Both the position numbers and the translations under genes were made by a program. Of a stretch of 64,000 nt of DNA, positions 11,627 through 27,000 are shown one piece after another (position 1 is the stretch's first letter; every line of letters begins with the position of its first letter). The notes under the pieces were generated by a model that was given only the letters and a program-made list of their open reading frames with translations, made no database searches and had not been told where the DNA came from. This DNA comes from Xiphias gladius. Taxonomy: Eukaryota > Chordata > Actinopteri > Istiophoriformes > Xiphiidae. Where the stretch lies: the NCBI RefSeq assembly GCF_016859285.1, contig NC_053422.1:8929501-8993500 (forward strand), in the 5' to 3' direction.

Positions 11627-14600
11627 ATGGCAACTGGAGACTCAGTTTTGGACAGGTAAAGGTAGCCCAACCCAGCTAAGTTAATCTTTTTCTCGGCCTT
11701 CTGAATGTCTTAGCATAACTGTACAGACTCGTATCACAAAGTAAAACTTTAATGTACAGTTGTTGAACATATATTGTAGGAAGCATGGCATTAATCAGTT
11801 GCACGTAACTGATTTAAAAATGTGCAGAAATGAACAGATCTGAAACAATGTGTTAATCTGTCTGTTAAACAAAGTTCTGTTTAACAGTCAAATCCCCAAA
11901 TATACCCTATCAGTCCAAAATCAAAGTAAAAAAATAAATTTAGCTGCCCATTGAAATTATCTCCAGTTACCTCACATTTTGCAATTATTAGCATGGCATT
12001 AGCAGCATGAATGCATGCCTTTATAGCAGCCAAAACTGGCCAGCAAAAAGTAATAGTAAAGTAATACCAAATGTGCCATCAAAACTGCGTGAAATACAGG
12101 GTCAAAGGGAAGAGGACACTAAATTCACTTATTATATTAATTTTATGTGATTAATTCAGTCATTTCTGGACACCGGCATTGTAAAACATATTTCTCCTGC
12201 CAATAAAACTCTGGGTGCTCCTCCCTAACCTACTTAACCTACCTGACTATTGGCCTCAACATGCTACAGTAGTGTGAGGGAATGAATTAAAAACTTCTGT
12301 GTCCAAATTATCATAATTTTAATGAGCTGCCTGGCTTTGTAGTCTTGATAACGTTAGTAATAATGATTTGTCAAAGCTGGGAATCTGTCTTGATTCAGTT
12401 CTCTTCCTTGTCTATTAGTCTTGAGGAGTGGGAAGATTCCTCAAACTCTGGCAGTGATTATGAGGCAACGATAAAAGTCACAAAGCGGAAAAAACAGGCA
12501 GTGCCTGGACCTAAGGTGAATTATCTTATTCTCTGTTCCAAAATAGTTCCTGCTTATTTAGATGCTACTCCCTTCAAATGATCACCAGCCAGGAATAATA
12601 ATATTACGTAATGATTCTGTCAAAATTATGTTTTGTTTTTTTTTGTTTTTTGTTTTTTGTTGGGGTTTTTTTTGTTTTTTTTTTGTTATTGAAATAGGTG
12701 GTGGATTTTCGACTCAAGCTAACACCTCATCTTGCCACAGCTACCACTAATTCAGTTGACCGCCTCAATTCACTTTAAATCCCCTGCTGAGCTCTCTTTC
12801 CATCCCTCTTTCATCTCAAGCCACCCAAGAGACCCAGGCGTAAAGCTGCATTGAGGGTGGCGTCCAGACCCAGTAGTAGCCCCATCCCCACTCCTCTGGA
12901 CCCCTCCCTGCAGCTGCAGCAGCAGCACTCCCGGGGGACATCCAGGCAGGTCTTTCCCAGTCCTGTGAGAAGAGTGAATGAGGGAAACCGGGGTATCAGT
13001 GCAGAGGATATCTATGATGCAGTCCGCTTTGGAAAGAGTGCCATGGTGGTGAGCAAAACCCTTAGCTGAAGAAAACGGGGAGGGAAGGGGGAATGGTTGG
13101 TAGAGATAAACACATGGAAGGAGGGAGGTGCTGAAGAGAGTATGTGTAATGAGAAGGAAAAGCAAGCATTTAAGATTTGATGGAGAGAGAGATAATCATG
13201 TGCTGTCAGTGGCTGACTGATGTGACCCTACAGAATTGCCTTTGATACGCAAAGAGGAAGGAATGTTCATATTCGGCAGTGTAGTCAATGATTGACAGCA
13301 AGTGTCCATCCCAACTATTGTTGGCCTGTGCCCAGTCTCTTCTGGGTAAAGACTACAAAGGAGGGACCATATAACAATAGATAGACAACAAAGTGTGGTA
13401 ATCAGTAATAAAAAGAGTCTGTCACTACAGTATAGAGTAGCAACACAATGCAGGTGGTGATTCAGGGTGAAAGCCCACTCTCATAGAGCACATTCAGTAA
13501 ATCTGGTAGACTGTAGTTCAAGAAATTTAATCTGTTTTACAAAGCTTTCTCAGAAGAGAACTTTCTCATTGGCTAAGTTTTACTCTTAGTTCTTTTACAT
13601 TGCATTTACTGCATTTCCAGTTTACAATATTATTATGAACATAACAGATGCTCTGAATCAGTGTCTTTGTATGTATAATAGTGCTACAGTTGACAAAAAT
13701 TATTATGCAAAAGAGTTGGTGAATAAAACTGGTGGGCCAAAAAATATAAAGGGAAGAAAAAGATGGGGAATACACACCCAAATGTCACAAAGTAAATTAC
13801 AAAAGACCAATGGTAGGAAGAAAGGTTTAAGCTGAACTCATAATGTTATTCAAATGATGTATTATTGTCATATCCATCTGCTCTTTGATCTGAAAGCAGC
13901 ATTCTCACTGGCTGTTGTCTCGCTGTCAATCTTAAGGCGGTGGTGGACGAATGGCTGGACAGCTACAAGCGAAGCCGAGAGGTGGGGCTGCTGGTGCTCA
14001 TCAACTTCATTGTTCAGTCCTGCGGATGCAAAGGTCAGAGGTCAAGCGGGAGGTGGTGGGGGGGTGGGTCAAAGTTCACCAGATTATCTTTCCAATTTCA
14101 GCTCAGGCAATGATCAGCAGTCTACTATTGATCTCCCTGTATGCTACGCCGCAGTGGTGCTGTGTAAATCCTCTGTCTATTGACAACACAATATATCCAT
14201 ATTTTGTGAGGGTTGAATGAAAATGGAAAAAAAAAAACATAATTCAATTATTGGGTCAGATATAAGAACCAGCATTGTTGTTTTAGTACGTATTACCTAT
14301 CCTCACTTTAATTCCTAATGTAACACTTTGTGTTAACCTTTCATTCTTTCGTCCAGGTGTGGTTAGTAGACAGATGTTTGACAGCATGCAGAATGCTGAG
14401 ATCATCAGCAGACTAACTAAAGAGTTCAATGAGGTGAGGAAAGAAAAACACTAGTTTAGATATAGTTTATATTTGTTTGAATAAATCCTTAGAAAAAAAA
14501 GATTATTATCGATCCACAAGTTTGTATTTAGTTCATAGTTATTGTCATCCCTCCTCACTACGAATAATCCTCCTGGTATCAGTTGAGAAAGTCAAATGAC

Positions 14601-17600
14601 CTCCATATCCCAGGAGATTATGGTCCAAAGGATGGAGTACACAGCGTGATGGAACATGCTAATTAAAATCTAATGCTGATAAATGGACACGTTAATGAGT
14701 TAATCACTTTGTTTTGTGATTAGCAGAGCAAACCACAGGCTTCTGCCTCAAATGTGCTACTTAGCACAGTGTTGGATGTTTCCTTCATTCCTTTTGTGTC
14801 CTGTCTTCCTCCAGGATTCAGTGAACTACCCTCTGTGCACTCCAGGACCCCAGCTGAAGCGTTTCAAAGCCGGACTGTCCGAGTTTGCTCAGGTTCTGCT
14901 ACGCTCCTGTAGGAATAGCCTCATTTATGATGAATACCTCTTCCCCACCCTGCTGGCCCTGCTCACTGGCCTCTCTGACTCCCAGGTCCGAGCCTTCAGA
15001 CACACCAGCACCCTGCTTGGTAAGCATATTGGTACGGTACAGGTGTATGAAATAGAAAAGCATACCGATTTCACAAGGGAGCTCTGATTATAGTATTGGG
15101 GTGACACGTTTTAGTTGTCACTTTTGTTTACTAATCACTGAAGTCACTTGCTTTAGTTTTTGATAAGGGTAAAACCTGCACTCCATGCCTGTGATGCCAG
15201 AGGTTTTTATCCTGCTTTTCTGGGTGGCAGAACAAATTGCTCCATTCAGCTGACATCTGTTTTAGTTGCTAGACAAGTTCTTTTTGTTTTTCCAGAATGT
15301 ACTCCTCCTGTGGAGCTTGCTTTGTTTGATTCTCATTCTTTGGAGCCCCCTGCTTAACCATGTAATTTCCTCCTTTCTTTCAACCAAACCACAAAATAAA
15401 ATACATCAGTTTATCCAAAATGTGATTAGTATTGTACATTACTGGCAATGATTTACTCTTTATACTCTTTGGTCAAGGAGGTGCAATTAATGTAACTGTT
15501 GGACATCAAACTGTTGAGGATTTCTATGGCACATTGTAGATAAACTACTGTGTAAATGTGGACTGTGACTGTACTTATTGGGGGCAACATACTTTTACAT
15601 AAAAACTGTTTTTCTTTTTTTTCTTTTTTTTTTTTTTAATGATTTGTTTAGTGTTGTTTTTTTTCCCAACAGAGCAGAAATAGTCCGTCCCCCATTGACC
15701 TTGTCAACCTCTATTTTTTTTTTTTTTTTTTTTTTTTAATGTATTTAGCCATGAAGCTGATGACTGGGCTGGTGGAAGTAGTTGTGACAGTGTCTGTTCA
15801 GCTGCAAACCACCCAGCGGCGTTATGACACGGAGAACGGCAAGAGAGAGCATGACAGAGCCTCTGACAGACTGGAGGAGCTGCAGGCCACCATCAGTGAG
15901 GTGACACATATACACACAAACACTGGCATGAGTGCAGACAGTCACTTTTACATGAACATGCAGGTCAGGACCTTAAAGCAGTGAAGTGACATTGGCCCTA
16001 TGAGGAAACCTTTGGGAGGTTTGTTTTGTTTGTTTTCATGAGAAAGGTTACAATGGACTTGTTAACAGTGATCAAACTGAAATATACATATTAAAGAGAT
16101 TTTTTTTTTGCATGTAACCCTTTTTAACAGGTTCTAGTAGGTCCTTGGCAACAATACACATTTTCCCTGCTTGTTGGACACAGGTTGTTATTGGCTGTAG
16201 GGTTTGGAATTGTCACTTTTTTACCACCCAAATAGATTTTTGATAAGTTAAAAAAAAAAATGTTTAATTTGCTTACTTGGGTGATAGTAGAGAAGGTAGC
16301 AAGGATTCAGCCCGAATGATTGATGTGCTTGCAATAACTTCTCACCTCGTCTTCATGTATTGTAAAACACAGAAATTCTGAGCAATAGAGATAGGTACCT
16401 TTTATATCAGGGACAACAGGTAGTGCATACTTTAATTGTTGTTATTAAGATTGATAAGTCAGCATTAGGAGTAATACAAAGGATAAGTTTGTCTGATATT
16501 TTTGTGTCAACAATTAAGTAATCTGTGACAATAACGATATTATCTCACTATGGACTGATGTCGGTATGGTGAAATTAACTCCTTAGTCACAATAAAATCT
16601 GGACAAACTAGTATATGAGGAACATTTTTGGAAGTGATGATTGGTCTTCAAAGCAATAAAAGATGATCGCCCAAGCTGAACCACAGACTGTACATACTGC
16701 AAAAGGGGTTAAACACATGGACAGGAGCCCACTTGACTAGGCTACTGATTTATTCACAGTCTGTATGCATTGTGTCCGTATTCATTTGTTTCATATGTAT
16801 GTGCTCTAGCTGCAAGAGAAAAGAGAGGAGCTGTCCTCCATGATGAACGCTACCTTCCGTGGTGTGTTTGTGCACCGTTACCGGGACCGGCTACCAGAGA
16901 TCCGGGTGGCATGTATTGAGGAGTTGGGCATGTGGCTGAAAACGGACCCTGAAGACTTCCTGAATGATGGATGCCTCAAATACCTGGGTTGGACCCTGCA
17001 TGATAAGGTTGAACACACAGGACTAGACAATAGAAAATACGTTACCAAGTAAAGTGTTACTGTAAGGTCAGTCATTTATTTCGTGGTTCCGCCCATGACT
17101 GGCAACAAAATCTATCACAGAGGTAGCACCTGTCTGTCTGTAGCTCCCTCCAGGTCAGCAGCGAAAATAACAGTGACAAGGACTACAGTGCATAGGGAAG
17201 AGGGTAGTCCACATTGAGCCACTTTTTATTTTATTTTTATTCATTATAGGCTTTGACAGCCACTCATACCAGAAACAGTTGCAGAATATCTGCACCCAGA
17301 CACATTAAATCACATACACACACTTGCACAAAGAGAAATGTTCACTATAAACAGACTTGGGAATTGTATGTCTGCAGGTTAGAGAAAGTGTGTTACTGTA
17401 CTGTCTTCTTTCCCTTAGCAAAGTCCAGTGCGTCTGCGGTGTGTGCGTGCCCTGCAGGGTCTGTACCAGGAGAAGGAATTCATTGGTCGCCTGGAGCTTT
17501 TCACCAATAGATTTAAAGTGAGGGATCCCTCTGGATTGGACTCACACCTCATTTAATTCCTCTTTTCTCCCTCCTTTCCCCCCTGTCTGTCTGCCTCAGC

Positions 17601-18022
17601 ATCTCTCTTTAATCTATTGTTTCAACTTATTGTATTGTATCTATTTTGTTGCCTGCCTATGCCTCTCTTCCCAGTGTTTTGTGCCACCTCCCCTTAGTTC
17701 CCTTTTTTTTTTTTTTTCCACCATTCCAGTTTGTTGTTATGGTCTCTTCCTTTGTCTGGGCGTGTGTCTGGGCATGTTAATTACTGCCAGTTACTGATGG
17801 TTAATAAGCTCTTCTCAAACACATAAAAATCCTCCTAAACCACATGTGCTGCAGCAGATAAATGGTTTTCCTGCCATGGCTTTGTGCCTAATCAGTGGGT
17901 TTGTGTGCATGCATGTATGTCTGTGGGTGTGGGTACACACATGCATGTCTGTGCATGTACTATATAAGCCTATTTGGCTGCTTGCATGATTATGCATTTG
18001 TCTGTGTGTGCGCCACTGCGGA

Positions 18023-18079
<57 letters not shown>

Positions 18080-21000
18080 AGGAGAGGATGCTCAGCATGG
18101 TGTTGGACAAGGACCCAGACGTGGCCGTGGAAGTGGTCAATCTGTTGCTGCTGATCCAACAGTGAGGGGTTTCTCTATCTCTGGTGGTTTCTCAGTGCCA
18201 CTATCTGCAACACACAGTGCAGGCATTTCATTTTTGTAGTTCAAAACATACCAAATGTAGTAAATTTTACTGGTACAAATTAAAGTGCGTTTTCCTTTTT
18301 TTTGCATTGATAATTTTGCCTCAAATACCTGGGGTGGACCCCTTTTTTTTTTTTTACAGAAAATATGTATTCAGCTGCAGTTTAGAGCACTAGTTATAAT
18401 GCTACACAGTTCTTCTACTGTATTCACTTAGTGTTTGGTCTTTTGCACCATATTAGTTCATATGGGCAGTGTTGTTTTAAAGGTCTGAGGCTTTTGCATC
18501 AAATCCCTGAATGACAAACCCTACAAGACACCTGAGTAAAACATTTCTTATCTGGAAAAGTGATGTTCACTCAACCAAACAAAAATTCACCTGACATGTA
18601 AAGTGAAAATAACCTAACACTGCAAATATATCCTGGCTGTCCACAAGTGATTCCAAGTCCAGCTTCTCAACAATAGAGGTGAAATGTGAGGATGCTCTTC
18701 GTCATGACCGCGCTTGACTGACAACATGAGTCGTGATCTCTTATGAACGACTGGCTCAAGTCAAATGTAAATTAGATGTTTTCAAGATTAATTAACAAGA
18801 GAGATGACAAAGTGGTGATGAGATTCAAGAATTCAACTGCTGGTTATTAAAGGGCTGTTTAACTATATGAAAAAATATTCATATCGTTTAATCCTATACT
18901 GCAAGAGAGCAAGAAAACGTCAGTTAAATATCAATACAAATCACTTAACAAGAATAAGTATGGTGCTTGATGACAACAGGTTTTTCACCTTGTGTTTTTG
19001 ATGTAACATTAACTTTCTTGACTTGTATCTTTTTGTATGGGTTCACAATGCAGGAGGACAGAGGAAGGCCTGAGAGAAGAGGAGTGTGGCCACATCTATC
19101 CCCTGGTTTACGCTTCACACCGAGGCCTGGCGTCTGCAGCCGGCGCCTTCCTCTACAACAAGTATACTTCCTTCCTTCCTTTACTCACAGTTTTTAGACT
19201 AATGTGCAGAGTAGTAATATTTGTCTCAGGTTGTTAAGATGAAGCTTTGTATGTGAAACTCATTCTGTATTTGACAAACACTTTTCCGTTGCTGTTAGTC
19301 TTTTTATTTATGCAGTACATCATAATACCCTTTAAGCTCTTTTCTTTATAATGGAGCATTTTATGGCCAAGTGCATGTGGAATCAGACTGATCAGTGATC
19401 AGCTAACTTAATCTATCTCATTATCTGTAATTACTAATTTCTTTATTTTTGGTTAATATAATGAGATCATTATTTTTTATGTCTGTGCGTCAGGCTGAAA
19501 AGTGTCATTTCCCATGACAACCAGGAGGATGAAAAAAGTGACAATGCAACTTTCTTTCAAATCCTCATCTCCTTCTACATCCAGAGTGAGGTAGCCTCTC
19601 TTTTGTTTCTCTCCCTGTCTCCCCCTGTTTGAAATTAGAATCATTTGACAATGTGTATGTAGATAATTTGCTTTAGTCCTTTAGTTAAGTCTTTTTTTCT
19701 GTATTTTTCCTGAAACTAAAATTGAATAATGTTATAATATGTACAGATGTCAGATATTTTTTTAGTGCACATTTTCAATGGCAATGTGCTTTGAAGGGAC
19801 AGTGAGTGATTGACAAACAAAGCTAGATCAAAGGGATGCAAAGTAAAGTCCTGCTAATGTTTCCTACAGGAAATTTGCTCATTTGCCTTTGTTTTCATGA
19901 TGAAAAGTTGGCTAACAATGACGATATATATACTCTTCAAATCATGTTTTACTTTGAGTTGGCTATGAAAAGCTACAGTGGACAAAAGGCTTAGGACATG
20001 TTATTTTTACAGCGGAAACGATGAAAATCCATTCAAAAGCCCAAGTAATGGTGATTTTTTTTTTTTTTTTTTTTTTTTCCGTCCATGATCAAATCAGTAG
20101 CCAGTTGATGGAAATTACATCTTATTTATTTTATTTATTTACATACTTACTTACTTACTTTTAAAATACCAAACATTTGTATAGAGTGTCAGCTGTATTC
20201 CATGCTGGTCATTGTAGTTTAGTAACACACTGGTAATATACACCTGAAGTAAATCTAAAACAACTCATTCCCTCTTAACAGTTTCATGAGCACGGGGCAT
20301 ACCTGGTGGACAGTCTGTGGGGTGTGGCAGGATCTGAGCTGAGGGACTGGGAGACTATGACAGCATTCTTGCTACAGGAGGCTGGTGAGAGGAATGAAAT
20401 GAGACTGTTATACCCTCCCAGCTTAACATAAGGGATAAATCTCATGTTTTATCACAGTGTTAGTAAAAACATCGAGTCTGCTCCTGCTCCTTCTCTGTTC
20501 CTGCTTTGTGTTGTCTCAACTTTCACCCACTCAGTTCTACTGCAGTCTCTGCCTCTCTGTTGTCAGGTCTGATGTATGAGGAGGAGGGGGCTCTCATTGA
20601 GCTGATGATGTGTGCCCTCAGACAGGCGGCACACGCAACCCCACCTGTCGGGAGAACTCACAGCAAGAAGGTGGTGACACACACAGACGCACAGTTGCAT
20701 GAATAATTCTCTGTAGTTTTATGTTTTTGGAACAGTGGAGCTTGGGGTTGAGAGAAATGTCATTCTTTGCTTTTGCCTGTCATACTTATCATACACATAC
20801 TTTGTGATACTAAAAAGGAATAAATGAGACATGCCACATCAGTCTGGATCATATGTGTGAATATGTGTTTTTGTGAGTAAATCTTGATTACCTCAGTCTC
20901 AGGCTGGATCCCCATTATAAGATACTGTATATAGTTTATTACAGTCATTGACAAGTGCTGGGCACGAACCTGACCTTTTTCTTTAAAGATAAAACATTGC

Positions 21001-24000
21001 ATGTTGTTTGAAAGAACATTACTTTGTTAAAGTGAATGTATGAATTTCACTTCTGGTCATTTACATTACAAATCTCTCATTCAATTATTCAGACACATTA
21101 ACCAACCTCAAACCAAGTATTCCAATACATACTGTATGTATGCCAGCATCTAGTAGCACAGCATATTGACCTTGTTCAAATTTGAACAGTACACACATAC
21201 TGTAGTTCCTGGAAAATATCCAGCCACATAATTCAGAGGAATACATATACACAGCTGCACATAAATACATAAACAAATATTTCATATTTTCCTGAGCAGT
21301 GACGGTAATTTTCTTGTCTGTGGTCATGTAACTTACACATGGGAAGCATAGTGTACACACTTACAATATCTGATGCCTTACATGTGCACGTAAATGTCTT
21401 AACTGCTTGCCTGTTACTGTTCACTGAATGTAAATGTGTGATTAGAGCTTGAGTATGAAAGATAAGAAGATCCAGGAACAAGACAGAAGACGTATTACCA
21501 CACACTTCATCCCTTTACTGCCACAGCTACTGACCAAGGTACACAGCCACAGAGTTCACTTAACATACTTGATATTACAAGTTGTTTAATCCAGTACATT
21601 AGACACAAAGGGTTAAAAGTGCTCAGCAGTTAAGAGTATTTGAACGGTTTTACCACCATAGTTTCTACACGGAAGGGTCATGCTGTATTAATGTCATTAT
21701 ATATTGCGACCTTGTATTACAGTATGAATAAGGATGTCATCAGACATGACTATGTCGTGTATCTACATACATTTTTGTTTTGTGTTTTTAAATACTGAGC
21801 TTCTGGTCTTTCTCCTCCTGCCCTCACTGACCTGTAGTACTCGGCAGATGCAGGGAAGGTGCGCCTCCTTCTCAAAGCTCCCCTCTACTTCAACCTGGAG
21901 ATGTACAGCAGCGCTCAGTGGCTGGAGAAGGTAGGAGGACTGGAAACGTGGAGGAGCAATAGAATTTCCCTGAATAGATGATTGAAATTTCTTCTGAACA
22001 ATTACCCCCCTTTTTCATATTGTGCTCCCATACACACTTAATATGCTTTTTTTTTCCTAAAGTATATTGTTGGAGATGGTAGTCTGATACGTCACGGGGA
22101 AGGAATGAGAATAAAATGGGAAAAATAGAAGGGACTGGGCCACTGGCACTAAGAGACATTTTCTTTTATGATTTCTGTCCTATTTAGGTTTTCAAAGTTA
22201 GTCTTGTCTGATGACTTAGTGTTTTCATATTAGTAACACAGGGGAATACAATACATGAGAAATGGTTAGTAAACCAAATATTTGTGGAAATAAACGGAAC
22301 AAAAATGAAAGCCTGACAGGTCAGAGAGAACAAAGCTGAACAAAAACTAACTTGCTGGTCAGGGACCATGGGAGGTTTGAGTTAATGAGGTCAGCGGTGG
22401 CAGGTTGCCTCAGCCAGCTGAAGCTGAACTGGTGGTGATGGGGTGGGCACATAATGGACAACCAGGAGGGGTGTAGATAAGATAAAGTAGCTAGGCACTT
22501 TATTCTGTTGTAAAGGGAAAGTCATCATCACAATAGACTTTTTGTCACAATATAAGAGAGCTAGTGGTGTTTAAGTGCTCAGTGAGTATGCATTACAGCA
22601 GTGAAGTGGGGCAACAGTGAAAATACATTGCGTGTCCAAATTCAATGTAACACAAAGAGTGTACTCCCACATAGACTCATCCACTGGCCTCACCTAATTT
22701 TACAAATATGAGGAGCCCAGCTCTTAAGGTACTCTGTCCTTAGCATTTAATTAAAATACTCTAATTATCCTAAGCTTCAATTATCATTATCACTTACTGA
22801 GGCAGTCATCACAATGAATGCTGGCTGCCTCTTGAGTGAGTGAGCAATCCAATAAACTAAATACAATTGTCCCAAGCAATACATGTTCTACGTCTTTGTT
22901 TCTTCTTTTTCCTCCATCTTCCCTCTGTCACTCACCCCTCTTTGTTTCAGCATCTGGACCTGCTGCTGTCCCAGGTATGTGGCATTGTGGAGAAGCACAC
23001 CGAGGTCACCGTGTTGGAGGCTTGCACCCACGTGGCCCACAGTCTTTGTTCTGACTCTTACACCTTCTCCTCCCGCGCACACCTGGCATTCAGCCAGCTG
23101 TTGGACGGCCTGACCGAATGCTTCGGCACATACTTAAGTGACCTGCTGCAGGTGGGTGGGTGTGTCAGCGACGTTTTCATACGGGCAAATATGGCATGTA
23201 TTAAAATGCATGCACACATGCTCATATGGAGTTGGCAGCTGTAGAAGTAACAGTTCATGCATCTGTCCTGCATTAGTAATGTGACCTATTTATTTCTGGG
23301 ATGTTGCTTGGTTAAATTTGTAACACAAAATTAGTGTCTCCGAACTTTAACATATCATAGATGTCAGTTGTCCATAAAACCATTAGGTAAGTAGTTTAAC
23401 AATTCTTGTACATGCAAAGACTTGCACAACTACTGTATACAATGAAATTTTGAAAACACAGGATTGTGCTCTAGAACATCACAACAAGGCAAAAAAATAA
23501 TAATAAAATTGCTCAAAGAAAATTATAATTCATTACTGTCCGGGTGTTTAGTAAAAGCTATTCTTTTTTCAATGAATGTGTTGGTTTTTATTCAGCCTGT
23601 TGTTTCTGTAGTAAAACAAACAAAAAAATATAAAGCATCTGTTGTCACATGTTGAGTGTGAGTTTGTGTGTTTTGTGTACCTAGGGCACTGCAGATGACA
23701 ATGACATATACAGTGCAGCCACTGCCTTGAAGAGGATCGCTGCTTTGAGCGGGTAAGTGTGCATTCTTATAATACACATGGTAAATGTACAAAACATCCT
23801 GTATAATTTTTTTTGTAAAGACGTGGTGTCTTTTTGTTTTGTGTGTCCTTGTTGTCCAGTGCAAAAGACCCGACAGGCTGGAAGCTGTTTGACTCCTGCC
23901 TTGAACTGCTGAAGAGCAGGATGGAGTCCAGAGAGCTCGACAAGGAGGTCTGTGATGAACTCACTGATATTTGAGGGGGAGTGTTGCATTGCGATGATAG

Positions 24001-27000
24001 AGGCCAGAACCTCAGGTGGTTAAAACCCCAGAGAGATCTGAGATTCTTCTATGATAAACAAGAATGGAGGTGTTTATAAAAAAAATAAATAAATAAAAAT
24101 CATCACAAAGCTGAAAATGGATTGTGGTGTCATGAAAATTGTATCAATTGACCACATCTTTTCAGTGGCTTAATTTTTTTTCATGCCACCTCTTAATTTT
24201 GCTCCACCTTGTACAACTGAAGGACAGAAAATTTGAGTTTAGGCTAAATAAGGCGTTTTACCAATTTTATTCCAACGAAGATCTGACATTTGCTTCTTAT
24301 GATAAAGAGGACATGTCACCTAGGCATTTTAAATTACTTTATTAAGTTTTATGTAGATAAGAATCAGCTTGGAAGAGTTAAGTGAAAATATCTTTTGCAG
24401 ATTGTAACGAAATCTCTCCCAAAGCTGATATTTAATGTACCTCTGTATAATTTCAGCTCATGGTGTCGGCTCTGAAGTGTGCGGCGCTACACCTGATGTG
24501 GGCCAAAGTGAATGCTGTCAACTACAAGCCAGCTGAGGTGCTCATCTGACATCATAAAAGAGCATAAATGTTTTCTCTCCACTCGATGTTTTGAAATAGT
24601 TTGACCTTCTCACAGTCTTTCACACGCTAACTTGGCTCCCGGGAGTATCAACCTACCTACATGAGATAAGCCGGCCTACATGATTAATACTTTCATGGTC
24701 ACATCACAGCCAACCCATGGTGGCCTTGCTGTGTGTTTGTAGAGCTTCTCATCCGTGTTGTTCAACAATTCACCGGCTCTACAGACAGCAGGCAATTAAC
24801 ACAACAATCTGTTTGTGTGCATATGAGCTCGTGATGACACTCAGATATTTATTTCCCGCTGGTTCACACTTTTTCTTACAGTTTCTCTTCATTTATCTGT
24901 TTTCTCTCACTCTATCGTTCATTGTAATCAGTCGTCACTCTTTCAATCCCTTGTTCTCTTTTTGAGATCATTTTCACTTTTTCTGCTGTTTTTCTCTCAC
25001 TCTGTTTCACACACACTGAGCATGTCATTATTAGTCATTCAGCCATTTGTGTGCTTTCCTAAAGGGGGTTCAGAGAAAAAAACATAAAAATCTCTTCGTC
25101 ATGTCTAGTTATTTTCATTCCTTGTCTGTTTTCTTGTTTTGCAGCATTGCTCAAATTGACGAGTTTCCCCTCCTGTGAAATTCTCATTTAAAGACGCATC
25201 ACAATAACAGCAAACAAATGCTGGTGAATTTCATCTGTAGTTGATCATTTTGTCTATTTTGTCTACTAACTGCTTTGAAAGCAGGATGGCATATGTAGTT
25301 AGCGGGAAGACAGACATTTGACTAAAAATATCAGATTTCACCTTCAACACTCTAAGGCATACCTTGGCAAGTGTGTCATCAAGATTTAAGAATCCCTAAT
25401 GGCACCAGGGGCGCTGCTCTTACACAAACTCCATACTTTGACCTGCCTGTGGAATAAACGAATAATTTTCTGTTAAATATCCATTGAACAGTGGTGGAGG
25501 TTGTATTTCATAGGGCTAGCTATTGTTGGTGTTCATAAGGAGCTAAATTTAAATCTATATTGCACGTGGGATGAAAGTAACGTGCCTTGCACCTCATTCC
25601 TTTCCTACACGCACGCAAAATTTACACATTAATAAGATGATGTATTTATCTACATCTGCTCTTTGTCCCTCTTGTCACCCTCTGTTGCAGGCCGAACTGA
25701 AGCGTCTGAAGAAGGAGGTGCGTGCGTTCTGCAGAGTCTGTGAGACGTGTCTGTCTCTGAACCAGACTGAGATCAGAGATCGGGTGAGAGCTTTGTGACA
25801 ATGGTAACACTTTACTTTAAGCCCCCCTATTTAGCATTTGTAAGCAGTATACAAAAGCATATTTTAAGTGTTTATTAATCTGAAGTATTTGTCAGCAATT
25901 ATAACTTCTTCTGTGAAGACAACTGTGTTTTACTATTTTTTCATTCATTATGTGTTCATATAGCAGCCTCTACCCACAGCAGCACATAAGTAATAGTTGC
26001 TGACAAATACAGTTTGTACGTAATGTATAGTAATAAACACTTAGATCTGCCTTCAACCACATTATAGTGTTATAAGCCATTTATATATTTATATACTGTT
26101 TATAAATGTTAAATAGGGGGGACTTAAAGTTTTACGTTACAATTAGCATTGCCCCATATGTGAACTAGGAGTGCAGCAATATTATTTTTGAACTGAGACC
26201 ATAGGTGAATGAATTTTTAAATCTGTTAAAAAAGCATTTTATTTTTTTAGTATTTTTCCTTTTTTAGAGATGTTACCCTTTGAGACAAGTTGCTCCTCAG
26301 ACAAACTATCATCGTCATCTTAATATTAGCGTTATAGATCTGAATTTTAATATAGAGAGACAATAAATTCCAAGGGTTTGTGGGTTTTTCCATCCACAGG
26401 CATTTGAGCTGCTGTGTGACTTGCTGCTGTTGTACAGTATTAGTTCGGTCCGCTCTGAACCCGCCCTCCAAGCACTGGTCCACCTTCCCTCTGATTCCCT
26501 ACGCTCCGAGATGGCTGCTTTCCTTCTGGACTACATCTTCACTGACTCTGAAGATGCTGAGCTCAATGGTAGGACTGGGGGATACGGACCACAGTATTGA
26601 CAATTGTTTTTTCATATTGATCAGTATTGATAGTTATCAATATCCTCAATGTTACTTTGACACCATATGAAAAAATAACACCCACTCCAAATGGTTGCAT
26701 AAACTATGGTACTTTCCCGAAGCACCTTCAGTCAGTGTTGACAAAGTGACAACACTGTTACAATTGTCATCTGAATAATGTTCAGAAACGGATTTTTTTT
26801 TTTCTTTACGCATATGTAGTGTTTTGGAAATGCTTAATTTTAACACTGCCCAAGCTTTCCCAGAGGGCCCTACCCTCATTTATGCCTGCGGACATAGCTT
26901 TTGATGTCTTATTTTGAGAATCTTCTGCTGTAACTAATCTTTATTTCTGTATTTTACAATGTGCTGCAAATTCCCAAACACCAGTCTTTCATCACATTCT

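Noticed and set aside
12770-13165. 131-residue minus-strand frame over stag3 exon 3
   Set aside because: It is the antisense shadow of a well-supported exon.
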